A DNA stretch of 64,000 nt from Achromobacter anxifer (lineage in GTDB: Bacteria; Pseudomonadota; Gammaproteobacteria; Burkholderiales; Burkholderiaceae_B), in NCBI RefSeq assembly GCF_903652925.1, contig NZ_CAHLAR010000001.1, positions 62,001 through 126,000 of the forward strand, read 5' to 3'. The notes under the pieces are model-generated. The model saw nothing but the letters and a program-made list of their open reading frames with translations. It had not been told where the DNA came from and did not search any database. Each line of letters opens with the position of its first letter. The stretch's first letter is position 1. Below, one piece after another: positions 1-9,306 of the stretch. The position numbers were made by a program, and so were the translations under genes.

Positions 1-300
1 CGCGATGGTGGCCATGATCCAGCCGAACTCCGAGCGGGTCTTGATGGCCGGCCTGACGCCGACGCGCTCGACCAGCGCGCCTTGCGCGAAACCGAAGATG
101 CAGACGATGGGAATCATTACCCAGTAGTTCACGCCCAGGCCGACCAGCGTGAGGCCGACGAGCGCGCCCAGCATCAGGGCTTCGCCCTGGCCGAAGTTCA
201 GGGTGCCCGACGTGGCGAACGTGAGCTGGTATCCGAACGCGATGACGGCATAGATCATGCCCAGCGCGATACCGCTATAGATGAGCTGTAGAAGAATCAT
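1..300 (-). CDS. Branched-chain amino acid ABC transporter permease, LivH-like (partial)
   Basis: N-terminal 100 codons of an inner-membrane permease that runs off the left edge of the window. Reading from the ATG at 300, the protein starts MILLQLIYSGIALGMIYAVI and continues with a GTLNFGQGEALMLGAL stretch, which is typical of LivH-family permeases of branched-chain amino acid ABC importers. The hydrophobic N-terminal helix and the following segments are clear. It lies 143 bp downstream of a periplasmic binding protein gene on the same strand, so the two probably form the start of a liv-type operon whose other subunits lie outside the window. The true substrate cannot be told from sequence. 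Confidence 0.88.
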   Translation of the reverse strand, partial: MILLQLIYSGIALGMIYAVIAFGYQLTFATSGTLNFGQGEALMLGALVGLTLVGLGVNYWVMIPIVCIFGFAQGALVERVGVRPAIKTRSEFGWIMATIA

Positions 301-443
301 GGTGTGTGTCGTGTAGCGCTGTGGTTCCGTCCCAACCCCCTTGGGCAGAACGCGTTTTTCAGGCGGCGGCAGACCCGCGCCCTGGCGTGCAGGGCGCGGA
401 TGGCGGCGGCCGGGCAGCCGCCGCCGCGATGCGCTGCGGGAAC

Positions 444-1607
444 CTAGTTGGCCTTGACCACGCGGCCGCCCTTGACCTCGCCGATGACCACTTCCTTCGC
501 GGTGATCGCGTCGTGGTTGTCGTGGGTGAACGGCTTGTTGTAGGTCATCACCACGCCCTCGACGGGCGTCTGCAGGTTTTCGAGGGCCTCGCGGACCTTC
601 GGGCCGTCGGTGGAGTTGGCCTGCTTGAAGGCCGCGGCCAGCAGATAGATGGAGTCATAGCCCTGGGCCGCCGACACCGGCGAATCGATGCGGTTGTTCT
701 TGGGCTTGAACTTGGCCAGGTAGGCGTCGATGAAGGCCTTGCGCTTGGGCGTGTCCGGGTCCTGGATGAAGGTCTGCGGCATGCGCGCACCTTCGCCGTT
801 GGCGCCGGAGTTGTCGATGTAGTTGGCCATGGACAGGGTCCAGCTGCCGATGATCGGCACCTTCCAGCCCAGCTTGGTCATGCCGTTGGCGATCTGCGCC
901 AGTTCGGGGCCGATACCGTAGGTCAGCACGGCTTCGGCGCCGGCGGCCTTGGCCTTCAGCAGCTGGGCCGTCATGTCGACGTCCTTGATGTTGAACTTTT
1001 CCACGGCCACGGGCTTGATGCCCTTGGAATCCAGGGCTTTTTCCAGGTCTTCGCGGCCGAGCTGGCCGTAGTTGGTGGAGTCGGCCAGGATCGCGACCTT
1101 CTTGAAGCCGCGGCGGGTGACGGCTTCCTCGACGATCATCGGGGCCTGGATGCTGTCGTGCGCGGCGTTGCGGAACACGTAGTTGTCGGGGAATTCCGGC
1201 GCCTTGAACTGGTGCGTGATCACGCTGCCCGTGGCGACGTTGTTGAACACCGGGATCTTGGCATCCTGGTAGAAGCGCTGGGAGGCCAGCGCCACGCCGG
1301 TATTGATGTAGCCGACGGTGGCCGCCACCTGTTCCTTGTTGATCAGTTCCTGCGCGATCTGCACGCCGCGCTCGTTCTTGGCTTCGTCGTCGCGCTCGAC
1401 GGCGACCAGCTGGCGTCCCATGACGCCGCCGTTCTTGTTGATTTCTTCAATGGCCAGGCGCACGCCGTCGCGCATGCTGACGCCCATGGAGGACGAGCCG
1501 CCGGTATAGGGGCCGGCCACGCCGATCTTGATGGGGTCGGCGGCGTAGGTCGCGGCCGTTGCGGCAAATGCAAGGGTTCCTGCTAGCAGCTTCAAACGAA
1601 AATCCAT
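444..1607 (-). CDS. Branched-chain amino acid-type ABC transporter substrate-binding protein
   Basis: A 387-residue periplasmic binding protein of the LivJ/LivK (Peripla_BP_6) family. It captures a ligand in the periplasm and delivers it to the LivHM-type permease. The chosen ATG at 1607 gives a classical signal peptide (MDFRLKLLAGTLAFAATAAT, then YAA before DPIKIGVAGPYTGG) and has GGAGAC six bases upstream; an in-frame start 23 codons earlier would destroy the signal peptide. The motif IKIGVAGPYTG and the region SMRDGVRLAIEEINKNGGV are family hallmarks. The permease gene follows on the same strand. Ligand specificity is unknown: members bind Leu/Ile/Val, other amino acids, amides or aromatic acids. 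Confidence 0.9.
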   Translation of the reverse strand: MDFRLKLLAGTLAFAATAATYAADPIKIGVAGPYTGGSSSMGVSMRDGVRLAIEEINKNGGVMGRQLVAVERDDEAKNERGVQIAQELINKEQVAATVGYINTGVALASQRFYQDAKIPVFNNVATGSVITHQFKAPEFPDNYVFRNAAHDSIQAPMIVEEAVTRRGFKKVAILADSTNYGQLGREDLEKALDSKGIKPVAVEKFNIKDVDMTAQLLKAKAAGAEAVLTYGIGPELAQIANGMTKLGWKVPIIGSWTLSMANYIDNSGANGEGARMPQTFIQDPDTPKRKAFIDAYLAKFKPKNNRIDSPVSAAQGYDSIYLLAAAFKQANSTDGPKVREALENLQTPVEGVVMTYNKPFTHDNHDAITAKEVVIGEVKGGRVVKAN

Positions 1608-1940
1608 GGATGTCTCCGTTGTAATTGGTAGAACTGCGTGGAAAACCGTATGCCGGCGCCAGGCGGCGGAAATCAAGTGCTGCGGCGCTCTCCTGTGTTG
1701 CGTGTCGTGACTGTCTGCCTAATGACTTACGCGAAACTGACCCGGCGGGGTTTTTCCGCGTAAATACCTAGTACGGGCGTACAGGGATTCCCGTCATGCG
1801 CCATGGCGCAGCCTTGGGGCTGAGAAAGGGACGGGAGGCTGCATGTCGAGGCAGACATGGGTGGGACCGTTGCATTGGCCGCATCCTAGCCAGCGCGGGG
1901 CAGGGGCGCGCGGAATTTCGTTCCGCCCCGGCCTGGAAAT
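1608..1940. other. Intergenic region upstream of the liv-type operon
   Basis: A 333-bp gap between the binding-protein start and the end of the LysR gene, both on the minus strand. It must hold the promoter of the binding-protein operon. A weak minus-strand candidate is TTGATT, 18 bases, CATACG about 50 bp upstream of the ATG. The rest is GC-rich with short palindromes such as ACGGG...CCCGT near 1771-1797. I see no gene, RNA or repeat here. Confidence 0.4.
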
Positions 1941-2882
1941 TTATTCCTGACCGCCTCGCGGGCCGCATGGCCATTGGGATACCTGTTTGCATACGCCGTC
2001 CAGCCATAGGGAAAACGCTTGGACGGCGTTGCCAGGCGGGCGCGAGGTTTCGGTGCACAGGTAGTACTGCGATTCGCCGGGGATCTCGATGTCCAGGACG
2101 CGCACCAGCTTGCCCTCGTCCAGCCACTCCGCGGCCAGCGCGCGCCGCGTGAGCGCCAGGCCCTGGCCGGCGCGCGCGGCTGCCAGCATGATGCCCAGGT
2201 CCACCAGCCAGACGCCGCGGGCGGGCTCGGGCCAGTCCAGGCCGGCGGCGGCCAGCCAGGGGCGCCAGGGTTCCATCGGGCAGCGCAGCAGATGCGCCCG
2301 GGCCAGGTCGGCGGGCCGTTCGAACGGGCCGTGCCGGTCGCGGTAGCCCGGCGCGCAGACGGCGAATACAGGATCCGCGGTCAGTTGGTGCGTATGCAGG
2401 CCGGGGTACTTGCCGCTGCCAAAGCGTATCCAGACGTCGGCGTTGGGCGGCATGATGTCCAGGTAGGGGATGGACAGCATGATTTCCAGTTCGACCTCGG
2501 GATGCGCGGAGGTGAAGCCGGGCAGGGCGGGGATCAGCACCTGGCGGGCGAAGGTGGGGGTGGAGACGACCCGCAGCGGTTCCAGCTTGGGTTCGCCCCG
2601 CTTGTGCAGGGAGGCGTCGGACAGCAGGTCCAGCGCGGTGCGCACCTGCTCCAGGTACTCGCGCCCGGCCGAGCTGAGGGTGGCGCCGCGGCTGCTGCGG
2701 ATGAAGAGGGTGACATCCAGCATGGCCTCCAGCGCGGCGATACGCTTGCCGATGGCGCTGGCGGTGACGAAGAGTTCCTCGCTGGCGCGTTCGAAGGAAC
2801 CCAGGCGGGCGGCTGCTTCGAAGGCCTGGATGGCGGCCAGCGGCGGCAGGCGCACATCTTTGGAGGGGGAGGGACCGCGCAT
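1941..2882 (-). CDS. LysR-family transcriptional regulator (GcvA-like)
   Basis: A 313-residue LysR-type regulator. The N-terminal winged helix-turn-helix covers roughly residues 12-72 (LPPLAAIQAFEAAARLGSFE, then SEELFVTASAIGKRIAALE) and is followed by a periplasmic-binding-like effector domain. The opening LPPLAAIQAFEAAARLGSF is characteristic of the GcvA/AmpR-like subgroup. The gene sits between the liv-type operon and an ABM-domain gene, all on the minus strand, with 52 bp to the upstream gene. It has no divergent partner, so its target cannot be inferred from the usual LysR rule. Confidence 0.9.
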   Translation of the reverse strand: MRGPSPSKDVRLPPLAAIQAFEAAARLGSFERASEELFVTASAIGKRIAALEAMLDVTLFIRSSRGATLSSAGREYLEQVRTALDLLSDASLHKRGEPKLEPLRVVSTPTFARQVLIPALPGFTSAHPEVELEIMLSIPYLDIMPPNADVWIRFGSGKYPGLHTHQLTADPVFAVCAPGYRDRHGPFERPADLARAHLLRCPMEPWRPWLAAAGLDWPEPARGVWLVDLGIMLAAARAGQGLALTRRALAAEWLDEGKLVRVLDIEIPGESQYYLCTETSRPPGNAVQAFSLWLDGVCKQVSQWPCGPRGGQE

Positions 2883-2934
2883 GATCGTCTGGCGGGCCGG
2901 TGTTGCGCCCGACGAAAGAATGGCAACTGGCCGA

Positions 2935-3246
2935 TTATAAGGACGGCGGCGCCAGCCCCTCGCCGTAGCGCCTGAGCACCTGGGAGATCTCGACGCGGTA
3001 GCCGTCCAGCCAGCGCGATTGCGCCGCCTTGGCCTGCTGGTGCGCGGGATGCCGGATCAGATGCTCCAGCGCTTCCAGCGAGTCCCAGTAATAGACGTTG
3101 GAGATCAGGCCGCGCGCGGCGTCTTCCCAGCTCTCTTCGCCCAGATAGCCGGGAATGGCACGGGCAGCGGCGGCGATGGCCTGGTCCAGGCGATGGAAGT
3201 CATCGTCGAACTGCTTCTTGGCGAAGATGAAGGTGGAGCTGTACAT
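2935..3246 (-). CDS. Antibiotic biosynthesis monooxygenase (ABM) domain protein
   Basis: A 103-residue protein with the ferredoxin-like alpha/beta pattern of small ABM/YgiN-type proteins: an N-terminal strand (YSSTFIFAKK), a helix with IPGYLGEESWEDA, and the strand-helix VYYWDSLEALEHLIRHPAHQQAK. In this family, substitution of W/F and H near HPAHQQAK is tolerated and roles range from cofactor-free quinol oxidation to haem degradation. No specific substrate can be assigned. The ATG at 3246 is the only sensible start. It is transcribed toward the LysR gene and may share its transcript. Confidence 0.7.
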   Translation of the reverse strand: MYSSTFIFAKKQFDDDFHRLDQAIAAAARAIPGYLGEESWEDAARGLISNVYYWDSLEALEHLIRHPAHQQAKAAQSRWLDGYRVEISQVLRRYGEGLAPPSL

Positions 3247-3276
3247 GGCGGGACTCCGGATGCGGCGGGAGCCGCA

Positions 3277-3309
3277 AGAAAACCGGCCGCCGGGAAGTCC
3301 GGGCGGCCG
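3277..3309 (-). terminator. Rho-independent terminator downstream of argO
   Basis: On the minus strand the 8-bp stem CGGCCGCC/GGCGGCCG (3302-3309 with 3284-3291) is followed by GTTTTCTT. It lies about 45 bp after the argO stop and before the ABM gene, so it probably separates those transcripts. Confidence 0.6.
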
Positions 3310-3355
3310 TTCTGGGGAATTGCTGGAGGCGTAGCTTGACGCCCTTGTAGCCTCT

Positions 3356-3988
3356 TTATACGCCCTTCAGCGCCAGGCTGACCGCCAGCGCCGCCATGAC
3401 CACGGCGATGATGCCGTCCAGCACGCGCCAGGCGGAGGCGCTGGCGAAGAACGGGGCGAACAGGCGCGAGCCGATGCCGAGCACGGCGAGCCACAGCAGG
3501 CTGGCCGTGAGGGCGCCGGCGGCGAACGCCATGCGGGCATCCTCGAAGCCGTGCGCCAGCGAGCCGACCACCACCATGTCCAGCCAGAAGTGCGGGTTCA
3601 GCAGCGAGAAGCCCAGCGCGCCCAGCATGGCGGCGCGGCGCGAAGGGACCACGTCGCGCGCGGCGGCCAGTCCGCCGGTGGCGCTCCAGGCGCGGCGCGC
3701 CGATTGCAGCGCGTACCAGGACAGGAAGGCCACGCCGAACCACAGCACGGCGGTCGTCAGCCAGGGAAACCAGGCCGTGAGGGCCTGCAGGCCGGAGACG
3801 CTGGCGAAGATGAAGATGGCGTCGATCAGCGCGCAGATGGCGACCACGCTCAAGAGGTGGGCGCGCATCAGCCCTTGTCGCAGGATGAATGCGCTTTGCG
3901 CGCCCACGACGGCGAACAGGCCCAGCCCGGTGGCCGTACCGCTGGCCCAGGCAGTGAAGAAGAGGGGGGATGACAACGTGGCGAACAT
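3356..3988 (-). CDS. argO: L-arginine exporter ArgO (LysE family)
   Basis: A 210-residue inner-membrane amino acid exporter with about six hydrophobic segments. The opening (LGLFAVVGAQSAFILRQGL) is the LysE/ArgO signature, and the length matches E. coli ArgO (211). The ATG at 3988 was chosen because an upstream in-frame extension of 27 residues is basic and non-hydrophobic and would precede the family's conserved N-terminus. Its function is export of L-arginine (and analogues such as canavanine). The divergent neighbour is an ArgP-type LysR regulator 146 bp away, the same pairing that controls argO by arginine and lysine in enterobacteria, which supports the specific call over a generic LysE transporter. 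Confidence 0.85.
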   Translation of the reverse strand: MFATLSSPLFFTAWASGTATGLGLFAVVGAQSAFILRQGLMRAHLLSVVAICALIDAIFIFASVSGLQALTAWFPWLTTAVLWFGVAFLSWYALQSARRAWSATGGLAAARDVVPSRRAAMLGALGFSLLNPHFWLDMVVVGSLAHGFEDARMAFAAGALTASLLWLAVLGIGSRLFAPFFASASAWRVLDGIIAVVMAALAVSLALKGV

Positions 3989-4134
3989 GACCTGCACCTG
4001 TGCTGCTACGCCTGTGGCGGCGCTTGGATGACAACGCCGGGCGCTCGGGGCGCTCCGGCAATAAGGCATTTTCGCTTGCGGTGGATGTGAAATAAAGCTA
4101 ATTTTCCTTCACTATCTTAAGCAAAACTAATGTC
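3989..4134. promoter_or_regulatory. argO-argP divergent promoter/operator region
   Basis: A 146-bp gap between divergent argO and argP, with an AT-rich part at 4090-4134 in otherwise GC-rich DNA. ATTTTC at 4068 and GTGAAAT near 4087 form a loose inverted repeat of the kind LysR proteins bind. By analogy with E. coli, ArgP should bind here and switch argO on with arginine. The exact operator is inferred. Confidence 0.5.
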
Positions 4135-5034
4135 ATGAAAATCGATCACGGCAACCTGCGAGCCCTGGCCGCGGTGGTGCGGGAAGGCAGCTTCGAACGG
4201 GCGGCGCTGTCGCTGAGCGTCACGCCATCCGCGGTGTCGCAGCGGATCAAGGCGCTGGAGGACCGCATGGGCCGGCTGCTGGTCCAGCGCACCGTGCCGG
4301 CGGTGGCCACGGCGGACGGCCAGGTGCTGGTGCGGCTGGCCGAGCAGACGGCGCTGCTTGAACACGACGCGCTCGACCGCCTGGGCGTGGCGGACGACGA
4401 TGTGCCCTATGCCAGCATCCCCGTCGCGGTGAACCACGACAGCCTGGAGACCTGGTTCGTCGACGCCGCCGTGCAGTTCGCGGCGCGCACCCGGGCCACG
4501 CTGGACATGCAGTCGGAAGACCAGGACCACACCGCCACCCTGCTGCGCAATGGCTCGGTGCTGGGCGCAGTGACCGCCCTGGCCGAGCCGGTCCAGGGTT
4601 GCCGCATCCACGCGCTGGGCAGCATGCGCTACGTCGCCACCTGCACGCCGGAATTCCACAAGCGCTATTTCTCGCAGGGCGTCAATGCGCAGACGCTGGC
4701 GCAGGCGCCGGTGCTGGTTTTCAACCGCAAGGACGCGCTGCAGGCCCGCTTCGCCCACAAGATCGCGGATCCCGCGCCCTGGCAGCCGCCGGTCTGGTGG
4801 GTGCCGTCCACGCGCGCGTTCGTGCAGGCCACGCTGGGCGGCCTGGGCTGGACCATGAATCCGCTGCCCTTGGTGCAGGAGCACCTTGACGCAGGTCAGC
4901 TGATGCTGCTTCGGGGGCGCGCCTGGGAGGATGTGCCGCTGTATTGGCAGCATTGGCGGGTAAACTCCGAAGCGATGGAAGCCCTGACGGATTCGGTCCT
5001 GTCAGCCGCCCGCAGCCTGGTCAGGCGGCGTTAA
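4135..5034 (+). CDS. argP: LysR-family regulator ArgP (arginine export regulator)
   Basis: A 299-residue LysR regulator. The HTH domain spans about residues 4-62 (HGNLRALAAVVREGSFERAA, then SVTPSAVSQRIKALEDRMGR), followed by the effector-binding domain. The sequence around the linker and the phrase VTALAEPVQGCRIHALGSMRYVATCTPEF closely match the ArgP/IciA subgroup. Divergent pairing with argO fixes the likely role: sensing arginine or lysine and activating the exporter. The ATG at 4135 is the first in-frame start and agrees with the family's N-terminus. Confidence 0.87.
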   Translation: MKIDHGNLRALAAVVREGSFERAALSLSVTPSAVSQRIKALEDRMGRLLVQRTVPAVATADGQVLVRLAEQTALLEHDALDRLGVADDDVPYASIPVAVNHDSLETWFVDAAVQFAARTRATLDMQSEDQDHTATLLRNGSVLGAVTALAEPVQGCRIHALGSMRYVATCTPEFHKRYFSQGVNAQTLAQAPVLVFNRKDALQARFAHKIADPAPWQPPVWWVPSTRAFVQATLGGLGWTMNPLPLVQEHLDAGQLMLLRGRAWEDVPLYWQHWRVNSEAMEALTDSVLSAARSLVRRR

Positions 5035-5053
5035 CCCTCTAGGAGAACCACCC

Positions 5054-5554
5054 ATGAACATCCGCAAGCTCGCTATCGTCGCCGCCCTGGGCCTGTGCAC
5101 GGCCGGCTCGGCATGGGCGAAGGACTACAAGGTTGGTCAGATCGAGGTCGACGACCTCTGGGTCCGCGCGTCAGCGCCCGGCCAGTCCAACGGCGCCGGC
5201 TACATGGACATCGACAACGACGCCAAGGCGGCGGATCGCCTGCTGTCGGTCTCGTCCGACGCGGCGGAGCGGGTCGAGCTGCACACCGTGCAAACCGAAA
5301 ACGGCGTCTCGAAGATGCGCCAGGTCGAAGGCGGCATCGCGCTGCCCGCCGACACCGAGGTCAAGCTCAGCCCCGGCGGCTACCACGTCATGTTCATCAA
5401 GCTGAAGGCCCCGTTCGCCGAAGGCGCCACGATCCCGGCCACGCTGAAGTTCGAAAAAGCCGGCGAAGTGGCCGTGCAATTCAAGGTCAAGCCGGCCTCG
5501 CACAACCCCGGCATGAGCCACGGCGGCATGGACCACGGGACGATGAAGCACTAA
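5054..5554 (+). CDS. Periplasmic copper chaperone PCu(A)C
   Basis: A 166-residue secreted protein with a clear signal peptide (MNIRKLAIVAALGLCTAGSA, then WA before KDYKVG). It carries the PCu(A)C copper-site pattern: His in VELH, ten residues, Met in SKM, about 22 residues, then HVM in GGYHVMF; the family consensus spacing is H-x10-M-x21-H-x-M. The C-terminus adds a Met/His tail (HNPGMSHGGMDHGTMKH) able to bind Cu. Homologues deliver Cu(I) to the CuA site of cytochrome c oxidase or to Sco. The gene starts 19 bp after argP with AGGAGA before the ATG, so the two may be co-transcribed, although no functional link is evident. Confidence 0.85.
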   Translation: MNIRKLAIVAALGLCTAGSAWAKDYKVGQIEVDDLWVRASAPGQSNGAGYMDIDNDAKAADRLLSVSSDAAERVELHTVQTENGVSKMRQVEGGIALPADTEVKLSPGGYHVMFIKLKAPFAEGATIPATLKFEKAGEVAVQFKVKPASHNPGMSHGGMDHGTMKH

Positions 5555-5898
5555 ACGGCACGAGCTACCCGCGCCTGACGGCGCGGGTATGCGAGTGTGG
5601 TGCATGGATAGAGCCGGGCAGCCAGCCCCGCTGGTTCAGGTAGATCGCTGCCAGTGAGGCGGAGCGGTTTCGATGTGGCGCTCGCCCAACCAGAAGCTGC
5701 TATTCGACAGGTCCATCTCAAGTAGATAGATCGGTCCCAGTCAGCCAGCTCGGCTCCAATGCGGCAGGATCATCCCAATAAGGCAGGATCAGCCCCAATC
5801 ACGCTGGCCCGCCCCAATCAGGGCCGCGCGGAGCCGGGCTCCGCCGGTCCGCAGCGGCGCCCCCCTGGGGGGGAAGCGCGCAGCGCTTCGGGGGGGAT
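5555..5898. other. Intergenic region with a decayed repeat array
   Basis: A 344-bp gap between convergent pcuAC and gdhA. Most of it is a degenerate 19-20-bp tandem array (listed separately). The part next to gdhA is a palindromic GC block: a run CCCCCCCTGGGGGGG around 5860-5873, then GAAGCGC/GCGCTTC (5873-5879 with 5883-5889), which may end the gdhA transcript. I see no coding capacity. Confidence 0.6.
5638..5819. repeat. Degenerate 19-20-bp tandem repeat array
   Basis: Five adjacent units at 5724-5742, 5743-5761, 5762-5780, 5781-5800 and 5801-5819 share a consensus close to AGGCAGGATCGGCCCCAATC. Two more recognisable 19-bp units lie at 5638-5656 and 5657-5675, with three shorter, more decayed ones between. 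Arrays of this kind resemble the multiple-repeat ends of some insertion sequences (IS21 family), but no transposase gene is present and the assignment is only a guess. Confidence 0.6.
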
Positions 5899-7245
<1,347 letters not shown>

Positions 7246-7674
7246 GATCTCCTTGGGGGTGCTTCGAATAGGTGCGGACTGCGCCGGATTGGGGCGCGAA
7301 AAATTCTTTTTGGTGCACGGCTGCACCTGTATGGTGCGGAATTGTAGGGGCAAAATGTTGCCCTGCGCAAAGCCGAAAAATAGTGCCATCGCCTTGATAT
7401 CAAAGCATTTTTTCTTTTAATTTATTAGGGACATATTAAAAGCGCAAGATATAGGAAAGCCTGTCGGAAAAGCGGTTTTCTGAAGAAGATGTTTGAATTG
7501 CCTAGGGAAATTAATATGTCCCTATTTTTATACCATAGGAGAAAAGGTGTTTCCCTGAAGTCTTCCGAGGCCATGGAGGGCATGGCAGGGGAGGCTTGGG
7601 CAGGTTTGGGGGGCGCTTTTGCTTTTATATGTCCCCATTATTTATTTGAGCAAGATCAGGTCCGGGCGGCAGTA
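7246..7674. other. AT-rich intergenic region upstream of gdhA with repeated AGGGACATATT motifs
   Basis: A 429-bp gap between gdhA and a LysE-type exporter gene, both on the minus strand. Much of it is far more AT-rich than its surroundings (7360-7540). It holds the gdhA promoter and a 14-bp inverted repeat listed separately, plus a third, diverged copy of the same motif (TTATATGTCCCC at 7625-7636). No plausible gene is present. Confidence 0.5.
7426..7524. repeat. 14-bp perfect inverted repeat TAGGGACATATTAA
   Basis: TAGGGACATATTAA at 7426-7439 and its exact reverse complement at 7511-7524, separated by 71 bp. A diverged third copy follows at about 7625. Motifs of the form AGGGGACATATT recur next to REP-associated (Y1/RAYT) transposase relics in other proteobacteria, so this may be a mobile-element remnant. 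It could also be a regulatory site for gdhA. Confidence 0.55.
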
Positions 7675-8286
7675 TTACAACTGCGCCGCCGCCAGCGCCG
7701 CGCCCAAGGCCATCAGGACCGCGCCGACCACCCGATCGGCCGCAAGCTGGTGGTCCAGCAGCACCCGGCGCAGGAACGGCGAGGACACCGACCAAGCCAC
7801 GGCGCCGAACCAGACCCAATGCGCGAACGACATGAACAGGCCATAGCCGAATTGCCAGGATAGGGGCGTGCCAGGCGAGACCAGTTGCGTGTACGTGCTG
7901 ACCACGAACAAGGTGGTCTTGGGATTGAGGGCATTGGTCAGGAAGCCGCTGTAGAGCGCCTGCCAGCCTGTGATCGGCGGGCGCGCGGACAGGTCGCGAT
8001 CAACCTGCGCGCGGTTGAAGAAGGTCTTCCAGCCCATGTAGACCAGGTAGCAGGCGCCCGCCAGCTTGATGCCCTGCAACACGGGCTGCGCGTAGTGCGC
8101 CAGCAGGCTGACGCCGAACATCGTATAGAACACGTGCACCTGCACGCCCAGGGCGATGCCCAGCGCGCACTGCAGGCCGGTGCGGCGGCCGAACAGGTAG
8201 CTGTTGCGCGTGACCATGGCGAAGTCCGGCCCCGGGCTGATGACGGCAAGAATGGTGATGAGGGCGACGGCGATCAGTTCGGTCAT
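7675..8286 (-). CDS. LysE/RhtB-family amino acid exporter
   Basis: A 203-residue inner-membrane translocator. The N-terminus (MTELIAVALITILAVISPGP, then DFAMVTRNS) is the signature of the RhtB branch, which exports homoserine, threonine, leucine or related compounds. Hydrophobic segments are spaced as in the family's six-helix fold, and NPKTTLFVVSTYTQ is a conserved part of helix 4. The gene is divergent from a LysR regulator (108-bp gap), its probable controller. Substrate is unknown. Confidence 0.85.
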   Translation of the reverse strand: MTELIAVALITILAVISPGPDFAMVTRNSYLFGRRTGLQCALGIALGVQVHVFYTMFGVSLLAHYAQPVLQGIKLAGACYLVYMGWKTFFNRAQVDRDLSARPPITGWQALYSGFLTNALNPKTTLFVVSTYTQLVSPGTPLSWQFGYGLFMSFAHWVWFGAVAWSVSSPFLRRVLLDHQLAADRVVGAVLMALGAALAAAQL

Positions 8287-8394
8287 GGCGGCAGCGGCGG
8301 GTTGCGGAAGGAAGCCGGCATTGTGGGACGCTGGCGCGTGGCCGAAAAACGATTTCTAATGCCGCGTATCTGTGAGAAAAAATCACCTATTTTC

Positions 8395-9306
8395 ATGAAG
8401 CTGCCGCCGCTCAACACCTTGCGCGTCTTCGACGCCGCTGCCCGCCATCAGGCCTTCGGCAAGGCGGCGGAAGAGCTGCACGTGACGCACGGCGCCGTCA
8501 GCCGGCAGATCCGGCTGCTGGAGGAAGCCCTGGGCATGACGCTGTTCGAGCGTCGCAACCGGGCTGTTTTCCTGACCGATGCGGGCAGGCAACTGTTCGA
8601 CGTGACCCGGACGCTGTTCGAGCAGTTGTCGGCGGGCCTGGCCAAGCTGCGCCAGCCCGCCGCGGACGCGCCGCTGGTGCTGTCCTGCGAGCCCACCATC
8701 GCCATGATGTGGCTGATCCCGCGGCTGCCCGATTTCCAGCGCGAGCATCCCGCGGTGCAGGTGCATCTGTACGCGGCGGGCGGACCGGTGGATTTCACCG
8801 CCCAGGGCGTAGACGTGGCGCTGCGCCGCAATGACTTCGAGTGGGATACGGCTTTGCATGCCGAACGCGTGTGCGAGGAATGGACGGGGCCGGTGCGCCG
8901 GCCGGGCCTGTCAGGAGGGGGGGCGGCCACGGACGATTGGCTCGGCGCGCCGGCGCTAGGCAGCGCGACACGTCCGCAAGCCTGGAAGGACTGGTCGCGG
9001 GCGGCGGGCCTGAAGCCGCCGCGCGTGGCCGGGCCGACTTATGAACACTTCTATTTGAGCTTGCAGGCAGCGACCGCCGGGCTGGGGGTGGCGATAGGCT
9101 CCGCGCTGATGGCCTGCGATGCCGTGCGCGACCGCCGGCTGGAGGCGCCTTGCGGCTTTGTCCGCGACGGTTCGGCCTATGTGCTGCTGTCGCCCCGGTC
9201 CTGCACGGAAGACGCGCGGGCGCAGGCGTTTCTGCAATGGTTGCGCCGGGAGGCAGCCGCCTCGTTGCGGGCGGTGGCCGCCGGCGGGACGCCGGGCGAG
9301 GCTTAA
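8395..9306 (+). CDS. LysR-family transcriptional regulator (GcvA-like)
   Basis: A 303-residue regulator beginning MKLPPLNTLRVFDAAARHQA, the GcvA/AmpR-subgroup opening, with the recognition helix THGAVSRQIRLLEEALG. The ATG at 8395 was chosen because it gives exactly this conserved N-terminus; the open frame upstream has no similarity to the family. It is divergent from the LysE/RhtB exporter gene and probably controls it. Its stop overlaps the stop of convergent xthA by two bases. The effector domain contains a Gly-rich stretch (PGLSGGGAATDDW) at about residue 171 that looks like a loop expansion. Confidence 0.87.
   Translation: MKLPPLNTLRVFDAAARHQAFGKAAEELHVTHGAVSRQIRLLEEALGMTLFERRNRAVFLTDAGRQLFDVTRTLFEQLSAGLAKLRQPAADAPLVLSCEPTIAMMWLIPRLPDFQREHPAVQVHLYAAGGPVDFTAQGVDVALRRNDFEWDTALHAERVCEEWTGPVRRPGLSGGGAATDDWLGAPALGSATRPQAWKDWSRAAGLKPPRVAGPTYEHFYLSLQAATAGLGVAIGSALMACDAVRDRRLEAPCGFVRDGSAYVLLSPRSCTEDARAQAFLQWLRREAAASLRAVAAGGTPGEA

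Noticed and set aside
5724-5819. The 19-20-bp array as a CRISPR
   Set aside because: Units are directly adjacent without spacers and too diverged; no cas genes are present.
8395-8415. Extension of the second LysR gene upstream to about 7885
   Set aside because: That stretch is the antisense of the LysE/RhtB exporter; the conserved LysR N-terminus begins at 8395.
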